Positions 57,605 through 64,000 of a stretch of 64,000 bases of DNA are shown here, in pieces. The notes under the pieces are model-generated. The model made no database searches. It saw only the letters and a list, made by a program, of their open reading frames with translations, and was not told the origin of the DNA. Both the position numbers and the translations under genes were made by a program. Every line of letters begins with the position of its first letter. The first letter of the stretch is position 1. This DNA comes from Streptomyces collinus Tu 365 (GTDB lineage Bacteria > Actinomycetota > Actinomycetes > Streptomycetales > Streptomycetaceae), in NCBI RefSeq assembly GCF_000444875.1, contig NC_021985.1, forward strand, positions 3,171,535 through 3,235,534. The letters run 5' to 3'.

Positions 57605-60187
57605 GTGCCCGGTGAGAATCTGACCCGTGACGAGGCCCGGGAGCGGGCCGCCCTGCTGTCCGTCGACGGGTACGAGGTGGCGCTGGACCTGCGCTCCGCC
57701 CTCGGCGAGGGGAACGGCGAGCCGCGCACGTTCCGGTCGGTGACCACGATCAGGTTCCGCTGCAACGAGCCGGGCGCGTCCAGCTTCGCCGACCTGATCG
57801 CGCCGGGCGTGACGTCCGTGACGCTCAACGGCAAGGACCTGGACCCGGGCGAGGTCTTCGACGGCTCCCGGATCGCCCTGGAGGACCTGGCCGCCGAGAA
57901 CGAGCTGACCGTGGACGCGCAGTGCGCCTACTCCCGCACCGGCGAGGGCATGCACCGCTTCGTCGACCCCGAGGACGGCGAGGTCTACCTCTACACCCAG
58001 TACGAGCCGGCCGACGCCCGCCGCGTCTTCGCGAACTTCGAGCAGCCCGACCTCAAGGCCCCCTACCGCTTCGAGGTGCAAGCCCCCGAGGGCTGGACGG
58101 TGTGGGGCAACGGCGCCGGGGAACTCACCGACGGCGTGTGGCGGTTCGCGGAGACCAAGCCGATCTCGACGTACATCACCTGCGTGGTGGCGGGCCCGTA
58201 CCACTACGTGACGGACCTCTACGAGCGGACGTTCGCGGACGGCACGAAGCTGGAGATCCCGCTCGGCGCCCTGTGCCGCAAGGGCCTCGCGCCCTACTTC
58301 GACGCCGACGACGTCTTCCTGGTCACCAAGCAGGGCCTGGACTTCTTCCACGACCACTTCGACTACCCGTACCCGTTCGGGAAGTACGACCAGGCGTTCG
58401 TGCCCGAGTACAACCTCGGCGCGATGGAGAACCCCGGCCTGGTGACCTTCCGCGAGGAGTACATCTTCCGCGGCAAGGTCACGCAGGCCTCCTACGAGGC
58501 CCGCGCCAACGTCATCCTGCACGAGATGGCGCACATGTGGTTCGGCGACCTGGTCACCATGGTGTGGTGGGACGACCTGTGGCTGAAGGAGTCCTTCGCC
58601 GACTTCATGGGCACGTTCGGAGCCGTCGGCGCGACCCGCTTCCGGGACGCCTGGATCACCTTCGCCAACCGCCGCAAGGCCTGGGCCTACCGCGCGGACC
58701 AGCTCCCCTCCACGCACCCGATCACCGCGGACATCCGCGACCTGCAGGACGCCAAGCTCAACTTCGACGGCATCACCTACGCCAAGGGCGCCTCGGTGCT
58801 CAAGCAGCTGGTGGCCTACGTCGGCCAGGACGCCTTCCTGGAAGGCGCCCGCCGCTACTTCAAGCGCAACGCGTACGGCAACACCCGCCTCGGGGACCTG
58901 CTGTCGGTGCTGGGCGAGACCAGCGGCCGGGACATGTCGGCGTGGGCGCGGTCCTGGCTGCAGACGGCAGGGGTGAACTCGCTGACCCCGCAGGTGCTGC
59001 TGGACACCGAGGGGGGCCGGATCGCCGAGCTGGCCGTGGTCCAGGACGCCCCCGAGTCGCACCCCGAGCTGCGCCCGCACCGGGTCGCGGTGGGCCTGTA
59101 CCGCCGGACGCCCGAGGGCACGCTGGAGCGGTACGCCCGCGTGGAGACGGACGTGGACGGCCCGCGCACGGTCGTCACGGAGCTGGTTGGGGCCGAGGCG
59201 CCGGCGCTGGTGCTGGTCAACGACGACGACCTGACCTACTGCAAGATCCGCTTCGACGAGACCTCGCTGACGACCCTGCGTGCGCACCTGGGCGAGCTGA
59301 CCGACCCGCTGGCCCGCGCGCTGTGCTGGTCGGCGCTGTGGAACCTCACCCGGGACGGACTGCTGGCGGCGCGGGAGTTCGTGGACCTGGTGCTGCGGTT
59401 CGCGGGCCGGGAGTCCGACATCGGCGTGCTGCAGATGCTGCACGCCTGGGCCGGGTCGGCGCTGACGCACTACACGGCGCCCGCCTGGCGGGCGACGGGC
59501 GAGCGGCTGCTCGCCGAGGGCGCGCTGCGGGAGCTGCGGGCGGCCGAGCCGGGAAGTGAGCACCAGCTCGCCTGGGCGCGCTTCTTCGCCTCGACCGCCT
59601 CCGACGAGGCGGACTTCACCCTGCTCAAGGGGCTGCTGGACGGCACGGCTCCGGTGCCCGGCCTGGACGTGGACCAGGAGCTGCGCTGGGCGTTCCTGGA
59701 GCCGCTGGCGGCCCACGGGGCGGCCGACGAGTCCGTCCTCGCGGCCGAACTGGCCCGGGACGACACGGCGTCCGGCAAGCGCCACCAGGTGCGCTGCCTG
59801 GCCGCGCGCCCGTCGGCGGCGGTCAAGGCGCAGGCCTGGGCGCAGGTGGTGGAGTCCGACGCACTGTCGAACGCGCTGGTCGAGGCGACGATCGCGGGCT
59901 TCGACCAGCCCTCGCAGCGGGAGCTGACGGCGCCGTACGCCGAGTCGTACTTCGCGGTGATCGAGCGGGTGTGGCGGGAGCGGTCGATCCAGATCGGCAT
60001 GGACGTCGTCCGGGGCCTGTTCCCCTCCCTCCAGGACCGCCCGGAGACGCTCGAGGCGGCGGACCGCTGGCTGGCGTCCCACGCGGACGCGGCGCCCGCG
60101 CTGCGCCGGCTCGTGCTGGAGGCGCGGGACGACCTGGCGCGGTCGCTGCGCGCACAGGAGTGCGACTCGGCGGCCGCCGGGGCGTGA
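57605..60187 (+). CDS. pepN: Aminopeptidase N (M1 family)
   Basis: A zinc-dependent aminopeptidase removing N-terminal residues; 860 aa, the usual streptomycete length. The GAMEN substrate-binding motif is in 'YNLGAMENPGLVTF', the zinc motif HExxH in 'VILHEMAHMWFGDLVTM' with the third ligand Glu in 'LWLKESFADFMG'. The C-terminal ERAP1-like helical domain starts near residue 500. A GTG start at 57605 (VPGENLTRDEARERA) follows GAGGGA and matches the known N-terminus. It is divergent from the DsbA-like gene with a 136-base spacer. Confidence 0.97.
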   Translation: MPGENLTRDEARERAALLSVDGYEVALDLRSALGEGNGEPRTFRSVTTIRFRCNEPGASSFADLIAPGVTSVTLNGKDLDPGEVFDGSRIALEDLAAENELTVDAQCAYSRTGEGMHRFVDPEDGEVYLYTQYEPADARRVFANFEQPDLKAPYRFEVQAPEGWTVWGNGAGELTDGVWRFAETKPISTYITCVVAGPYHYVTDLYERTFADGTKLEIPLGALCRKGLAPYFDADDVFLVTKQGLDFFHDHFDYPYPFGKYDQAFVPEYNLGAMENPGLVTFREEYIFRGKVTQASYEARANVILHEMAHMWFGDLVTMVWWDDLWLKESFADFMGTFGAVGATRFRDAWITFANRRKAWAYRADQLPSTHPITADIRDLQDAKLNFDGITYAKGASVLKQLVAYVGQDAFLEGARRYFKRNAYGNTRLGDLLSVLGETSGRDMSAWARSWLQTAGVNSLTPQVLLDTEGGRIAELAVVQDAPESHPELRPHRVAVGLYRRTPEGTLERYARVETDVDGPRTVVTELVGAEAPALVLVNDDDLTYCKIRFDETSLTTLRAHLGELTDPLARALCWSALWNLTRDGLLAAREFVDLVLRFAGRESDIGVLQMLHAWAGSALTHYTAPAWRATGERLLAEGALRELRAAEPGSEHQLAWARFFASTASDEADFTLLKGLLDGTAPVPGLDVDQELRWAFLEPLAAHGAADESVLAAELARDDTASGKRHQVRCLAARPSAAVKAQAWAQVVESDALSNALVEATIAGFDQPSQRELTAPYAESYFAVIERVWRERSIQIGMDVVRGLFPSLQDRPETLEAADRWLASHADAAPALRRLVLEARDDLARSLRAQECDSAAAGA

Positions 60188-60246
60188 TCCTTGGCCTGAG
60201 CTTCCCCGGTCGGTGACCGTTACGGAATTCAGGCAATCACAGCCGT

Positions 60247-60280
60247 AACCCCTGGTCCGCACCCGATCGGACCAGGGGTT
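60247..60280 (+). terminator. pepN terminator
   Basis: Perfect 13-bp inverted repeat AACCCCTGGTCCG (60247-60259) and CGGACCAGGGGTT (60268-60280), 8-nt loop, followed by T. 60 bases after the stop. Confidence 0.8.
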
Positions 60281-60394
60281 TCCGGTCCCTACTCGGCACC
60301 CGAACACCCGTCCTTTAGTACCGCCTTGTCCGCATTCCTCGACGGGCGTGTAACAGCGGTTAAGGAGGCGGCGGAGCGCGGGAATCCCCAGGCC

Positions 60395-61432
60395 ATGACG
60401 CACAACACCCCGGTCTCCCCCCGCCCCCTCCGTCACCTCTCCGAGGTCCACCGCCGCGTCCTGACGGCGGCTCAGCTCCGCTCGCACGGCGTCTCGGCGG
60501 CCGAGCTGAGCGACCAGTGCCGCACCGGCGGCCCCTGGCAGCTCCTGCTGCCCCAGGTGGTCCTCCTGCACCCCGGGCCGCCCACGAGCGAGGAGCGGCT
60601 CCACGGGGCCCTGCTCTACGCGTCCCGGGAGTCGGCCCCGGGCGTCCCGGCCCAGCCCGCCGCGGGGGAACCGCACCGCCCCGTGTACGCGGAGGCGATG
60701 ATCACCGGCCTGGCGGCGCTCACCCTGTACGGCTTCTCGTCGACGCCGCCGCTGCTCTCCCTGGACCGCGTCGACGTGCTGGTCCCCCGGCTGCGCCGGC
60801 TGCGCTCCAGCGGCTACGTGCGCGTGCTGCGCACCTCCGGCCTGCCCACCCCGCGCGCGGTCACGGGCCTGCCGGTGGCACCGGTGCCGCGCGCGCTGGC
60901 GGACGCCGTCGCCGGGCTGACGGACGCGGACGCGGTGCGCCGGCTGCTGACCGAGGCGGTGCGCGGCGGCCACTGCGAACCGGCCGCCGTGGTGCGCGAG
61001 CTGACCCAGGCGAAGCTGCTGACCCGGCCGCACGTGGTGGACGCCGTGGACTCCCTGCTCGCCGAGGGCCGGGCCGTCGCCGAGGACCGGCTGTACCGGA
61101 TGGTGACCGAGCACGGCCTGCCCGACCCCGTGTGGAACGTGGACCTGCGCCTGCCGGGCGGCCCCCACCTGGGCGGCCTCGACGCCTACTGGCCGGACCA
61201 GGCGGTCGCGGTGGAGCTCGACACCCGCGCGCCCCGCCAGGACGAGGACGCGCTCTGGTCGGAGTACGCGCGCAAGCGGGAGCACCTGGAACGGCTGGGC
61301 ATCACGGTCGTGTACATCACCCCCCGCAAGCTCCGGGAGTCGACGGAGCAGCAGGCGGCGGTGGTCCGCACGGCCCTGATGGCGTCGGGCGACCGCGACC
61401 CGGCCGCGTACGTCGTCGTGCTGCCGCGGTAG
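60395..61432 (+). CDS. DUF559-like / AbiEi-like protein with PD-(D/E)xK-type C-terminus
   Basis: A 345-aa protein. The N-terminal part ('LTAAQLRSHGVSAAELSDQC', 'WQLLLPQVVLLHPG') looks like the winged-helix/AbiEi-type regulator domain found with abortive infection antitoxins; the C-terminal part ('LGGLDAYWPDQAVAVELDT', then 'YARKREHLERLGITVVYIT' and 'PRKLRES') fits the DUF559/Vsr-like endonuclease fold with Asp and Glu in the expected spacing but the Lys motif is uncertain. Many streptomycetes carry several copies of such genes. No toxin gene adjoins it. ATG at 60395, AGGAGG present but far (about 25 nt upstream) and a closer GGAATCCCC, so the start is uncertain. Confidence 0.65.
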   Translation: MTHNTPVSPRPLRHLSEVHRRVLTAAQLRSHGVSAAELSDQCRTGGPWQLLLPQVVLLHPGPPTSEERLHGALLYASRESAPGVPAQPAAGEPHRPVYAEAMITGLAALTLYGFSSTPPLLSLDRVDVLVPRLRRLRSSGYVRVLRTSGLPTPRAVTGLPVAPVPRALADAVAGLTDADAVRRLLTEAVRGGHCEPAAVVRELTQAKLLTRPHVVDAVDSLLAEGRAVAEDRLYRMVTEHGLPDPVWNVDLRLPGGPHLGGLDAYWPDQAVAVELDTRAPRQDEDALWSEYARKREHLERLGITVVYITPRKLRESTEQQAAVVRTALMASGDRDPAAYVVVLPR

Positions 61433-61464
61433 TGCCGGACCCGGGCGGCGTCAGGAGGGGAGGG

Positions 61465-61496
61465 GAGGGTCCCCGGTACCGGTACCGGGGACCCTC
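61465..61496. terminator. 32-bp perfect palindrome between convergent genes
   Basis: GAGGGTCCCCGGTACC followed directly by its reverse complement. Acts as terminator for both the DUF559-like gene and the serine hydrolase. The centre GGTACCGGTACC must open to form the loop. Confidence 0.75.
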
Positions 61497-61513
61497 CTCG
61501 TGTCCGGGGCCGT

Positions 61514-62686
61514 CTACAGGGTGTTGCAGAACTCCTTCTCGATCACCGCGCCGTGGTCCCCCGTCCAGTCCCCGTTGAAGTTGAAGGCCAGGGAGTGGCG
61601 GCCGTCGGCCGTGGTCACCGCCGAGGACGTGGAGCCGTGGATGCCCCCGTCGTGGCCCCAGACGTGGACGCCGCAGGACAGCCGGGTGTCCATGAGGCCG
61701 AGGCCGTAGCGGATGTCTGGGGCGCCGTCGATCTTCACCGTGGTCCTCATCTCCTTCAGCTGCCGGGGCGGGAGCAGCCGGCCGCGCAGCAGGGCGCCGT
61801 AGAAGCGGTCCAGGTCGGCGGAGTCGGAGATCATCTCGCCGGCCGAGGAGGCGAGGGAGGGGTTGAGGGTCGTGACGTCGTATGTCGGGCCCGTCGCCGT
61901 CCCGGCCAGCTTGGAGTAGGCACGGCCGCTGGGGCGCGGGACGGTGACCCTGGTCCCGGGCAGGGACGTGGCCCTCAGGTGCAGGGGGCCGATGATCCGC
62001 CGGTCGATCTCCGTGGCGTAGGAGTGCCCGGTCACCTTCTGGATCACCATGCCGGCCAGGACGTAGTTGGTGTTGGAGTAGTTCCAGGACGTGCCCGGCG
62101 CGAAGTCCGGCGCGTGCTTCATGGCGACGGCCACCAGGTCACGCGGGGTGAGCGTGTCGTAGCGGTGCCTGAGGAAGCCGTCCGCGAGGAAGTAGGTGCG
62201 GCCGAAGTCCTCGTCGGCCGTGTAGTTGTAGATGCCGCTGGTGTGGTTGAGCAACTGGCGGACGGTGACGTGGCGCCCGTCGTGGCCGTGGCCGTGGACG
62301 ACTCCGGGCAGCCACTTCTCCACGCTGTCGTCCAGGGAGATCCGGCCCTCCGCCTCCATCTGGAGCAGGACGGTGGAGACGAAGGTCTTGGTGATGCTCC
62401 CGACGCGGTAGCGGTCGGCCGCCGTCCGCGGGGCGCCGGTGCGGACGTCGCCCACGCCCGCGGTGGTGGACCAGGTGCCGTGGGTGTCCTTCGCGGTGGC
62501 GGTCACGCCGGGCACACCCGCCCGGACCGCCTCCTGGAGCGCCCGGCGGGTGCCCGCGTGGCCGTCGGTCGAGGCCGTCGGGGCCGTCGCGGTCCGTGTG
62601 CCGCCGTCGGCCGCGGCGGCCGGGCCGGCCAGGGCCGCGGCGACGAGCAGGGCGGTGGCGCCCACCAGGGTCGTGCGTACGCGCAT
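61514..62686 (-). CDS. Secreted serine hydrolase (D-Ala-D-Ala carboxypeptidase / class C beta-lactamase type)
   Basis: A 390-aa exported enzyme: signal peptide 'MRVRTTLVGATALLVAAALAGPAAAADG' with cleavage near AAA-AD, then the catalytic domain. SxxK is SITK in 'YRVGSITKTFVSTVLL', YxN is YSN in 'SWNYSNTNYVLAG', and HxG-type box 'WGHDGGIHGSTSS' replaces KTG. It fits Streptomyces R61-like DD-carboxypeptidases in length and layout. The ATG at 62686 has GGGGGA 4 nt upstream; an upstream TTG at 62698 would overlap the ribosome site. It is not a lipoprotein, unlike the paralogous enzyme at 3409-5046. Confidence 0.9.
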   Translation of the reverse strand: MRVRTTLVGATALLVAAALAGPAAAADGGTRTATAPTASTDGHAGTRRALQEAVRAGVPGVTATAKDTHGTWSTTAGVGDVRTGAPRTAADRYRVGSITKTFVSTVLLQMEAEGRISLDDSVEKWLPGVVHGHGHDGRHVTVRQLLNHTSGIYNYTADEDFGRTYFLADGFLRHRYDTLTPRDLVAVAMKHAPDFAPGTSWNYSNTNYVLAGMVIQKVTGHSYATEIDRRIIGPLHLRATSLPGTRVTVPRPSGRAYSKLAGTATGPTYDVTTLNPSLASSAGEMISDSADLDRFYGALLRGRLLPPRQLKEMRTTVKIDGAPDIRYGLGLMDTRLSCGVHVWGHDGGIHGSTSSAVTTADGRHSLAFNFNGDWTGDHGAVIEKEFCNTL

Positions 62687-62787
62687 GTGTTCCCCCAAGG
62701 GTCCCGGCCGGCCGGTCGGCCGGCCGGGGGAAGGGACTCCCCGGCATTGCGCGAAGGTTGCTCCGGTGTAGGCCGGTTGAGTGACAA

Positions 62788-64000
62788 TCAGCCCTTCTTC
62801 AGCACCAGTTCGGTGTTCCGGTCGGCCGGCTCGCCCGCGAGGGTCTTCTTGGCGCCGGGCGCGTTGAAGGACAGTTCGCGGTAGAGGGCGGCGAGGCCGG
62901 TCTGCGAGAGGTCGGCGTAGTCGGTGCGGTGCGGGGCGGCGGACTCGATCAGGGTGGTGAACAGGGAGACCGTGCCGTCCTTGTTGTCGACCAGTTCGAC
63001 GACCCGGGCCAGCTGGGGGTGGTCGACGTGCGAGGCGGTGGAGATCTCCCAGAAGGAACGGCCGCCGGACGCCTTGTGCGGGGTGATGACGTTCTTGTGG
63101 ATGTGGCCGTTCACCCAGGCGAGCACGTTGGCATGGGCGGAGAGGACGGAGACCACCTCGGCACCGGTGTGCCGGCGCTCGCCGGGGCGGGCCGGGTCGG
63201 GGCGGGTGTTCGTCATCGTCCCGCTGGTGTGGTGGCTGAAGACGACGGCGTAGGAGTCCTTGTTGTCCTTCAGCGTCCGGGCGAGCCAGTCCAGCTGGGC
63301 GGTGCCGATGGAGCCCTCGTAGTGGCCGCCGGCGTCGGTGGTGTCGAGGCTGATGCCGACGACGTCGTCGGAGATGCGGAAGGCGTAGTACTGGGTGCCC
63401 GCGTCCAGGTTCGCCGAGGAGTAGCCGTGCCCGACCGGGCCGACGCCCTGGTGGGCCGGGTCGAGGTGGGCCTTGAGGTAGTCGGCCTGGGTGTACGGGG
63501 CCCGCTTCTCGTCCGGGGTGACCGAGCGCATGGAGCGGGCGTGGGCCTTCAGGAAGTCCCGGTAGCCGGTGCCCTTGGGGTCGGTGGCCTGCTTGACGGC
63601 GTCCTGGAGCTTCTTGGCCTCGGCGGCGGTGGCGGTCATCAGCTTCTTGCCCCCGATGGCCGCCTCGGTGAGGTAGTTGTCGCCGCGGGAGCCGTGGCAG
63701 CCGAGCGGGAGCATGTCGTGGTTGCCGACGGTGGAGTACCAGGGCAGCTTGAGGCCGGGGCTCCTGGCCTCGCGGATCGCGGCGGCCAGGAAGCCCTCGA
63801 GGTGCGGGAAGCCGACCGCCTTGTCGCCGTCGCGGACCGTGGAGTCCGGCTGCCAGTACAGCTTCAGGCCGCTGTTGTGCACGCCCTCGTAGTGCCGCGG
63901 GTCACCGGAGTTGGGCGTGACGCGGCCCCCGCTCATCACCGTCATGAACCACTCCAGTTCGGAGTGGGCGTTGTTGTCGGTGTTGTCGCCGGTGGTCATC
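62788..64000 (-). CDS. TIGR03767-type metallophosphoesterase, 5' end outside window
   Basis: Calcineurin-like phosphoesterase of about 400 visible residues; the frame is open at the right edge so the N-terminal part (secretion signal, first metal motif DxH) lies outside. Visible motifs: GDNTDN (metal bridging Asp, Asn), GNHD, SHH in 'AVVFSHHTSGTM' and GHxH in 'WVNGHIHKNVITP'. Secreted actinobacterial members are common; substrate unknown. It precedes the serine hydrolase on the same strand (101 bases). Confidence 0.85.
   Translation of the reverse strand, partial: MTTGDNTDNNAHSELEWFMTVMSGGRVTPNSGDPRHYEGVHNSGLKLYWQPDSTVRDGDKAVGFPHLEGFLAAAIREARSPGLKLPWYSTVGNHDMLPLGCHGSRGDNYLTEAAIGGKKLMTATAAEAKKLQDAVKQATDPKGTGYRDFLKAHARSMRSVTPDEKRAPYTQADYLKAHLDPAHQGVGPVGHGYSSANLDAGTQYYAFRISDDVVGISLDTTDAGGHYEGSIGTAQLDWLARTLKDNKDSYAVVFSHHTSGTMTNTRPDPARPGERRHTGAEVVSVLSAHANVLAWVNGHIHKNVITPHKASGGRSFWEISTASHVDHPQLARVVELVDNKDGTVSLFTTLIESAAPHRTDYADLSQTGLAALYRELSFNAPGAKKTLAGEPADRNTELVLKKG

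Noticed and set aside
56207..61285. A 1692-aa minus-strand frame across sodF-pepN
   Set aside because: Antisense shadow of sodF, the DsbA-like gene, pepN and the DUF559-like gene; no ribosome site and low-complexity composition.
1..64000. CRISPR arrays, insertion sequences or prophage genes
   Set aside because: No regularly spaced repeats, transposase or integrase frames were seen on either strand.

Overview
The window is high-GC DNA with strong GC-ending codon bias, many GTG starts and 4-nt stop/start overlaps. Its gene order fits Streptomyces: mreB-mreC-mreD-pbp2-rodA (minus strand), ndk/DUF4233/folC/valS, clpX-clpP2-clpP1-tig, a tRNA-Pro/tRNA-Gly pair, then nei/rpiB and sodF/DsbA-like/pepN. 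It looks like the chromosomal core arm region of a Streptomyces species with several accessory insertions. Both window edges cut a gene: an EamA transporter on the left and a metallophosphoesterase on the right.

Layout. 1-9.4 kb is accessory or mixed: transporter, FMN-binding PaiB-like protein, B3/B4 protein, RibD/DHFR-fold reductase, a scar of two gene remnants, a lipoprotein serine hydrolase, a GAP-family membrane protein, and a self-contained ferredoxin / ferredoxin reductase / cytochrome P450 operon followed by a truncated FUSC gene. 9.4-13.1 kb holds a ribB-HAD phosphatase operon, a DUF5996 protein and a lower-GC patch of small orphan genes. 13.1-16.7 kb has a TIGR03960-type radical SAM protein and a CYTH-CHAD polyphosphate-binding protein. 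16.7-23.2 kb is the mre cell-wall elongation/sporulation cluster. 23.4-28.6 kb is the valS-folC-DUF4233-ndk run. 29.7-34.3 kb encodes the Clp protease with trigger factor. 34.4-42.3 kb has the two tRNAs, a 64-aa membrane protein, an acyltransferase, an HD hydrolase, an orphan MacB-type ABC ATPase, a SpoIIE-type phosphatase, an Eis-like acetyltransferase, Nei glycosylase and RpiB. 42.5-55.9 kb carries two paralogous amino acid permeases that bracket a Ser/Thr kinase, an LPKTG cell-wall protein, BioY and a sulfonate-scavenging locus. 56-64 kb has Fe-SOD under a Nur-like operator, a mycothiol nitroreductase homologue, aminopeptidase N, a DUF559-like protein, a second serine hydrolase and the metallophosphoesterase.

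Most notable system. The sulfonate locus (47.9-54.5 kb) is a ROK regulator followed by SsuA-, SsuC- and SsuB-like transporter genes, an FMN-dependent monooxygenase and a TauD-type dioxygenase. Both transcription units start with what looks like a leaderless short peptide gene containing cysteine codons near its end: a 28-codon ORF at 47978-48064 (...ATCRRPG) before the ROK gene, and a 12-codon ORF at 49387-49425 (MSLLTSCRTLCC) before the transporter. Each has a promoter whose -10 box ends 7 nt before the ATG, and each is followed by hairpins. I read this as a double cysteine-sensing attenuator over one sulfur-scavenging locus. That is inference from sequence and needs expression data.

Comparison with Mycobacterium tuberculosis from memory: ndkA-Rv2446c-folC-valS, clpX-clpP2-clpP1-tig, and Rv2464c(nei)-rpiB-Rv2466c-pepN appear in the same order. 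Here the last block is split by about 14 kb of permease, kinase, LPXTG, bioY and sulfonate genes.
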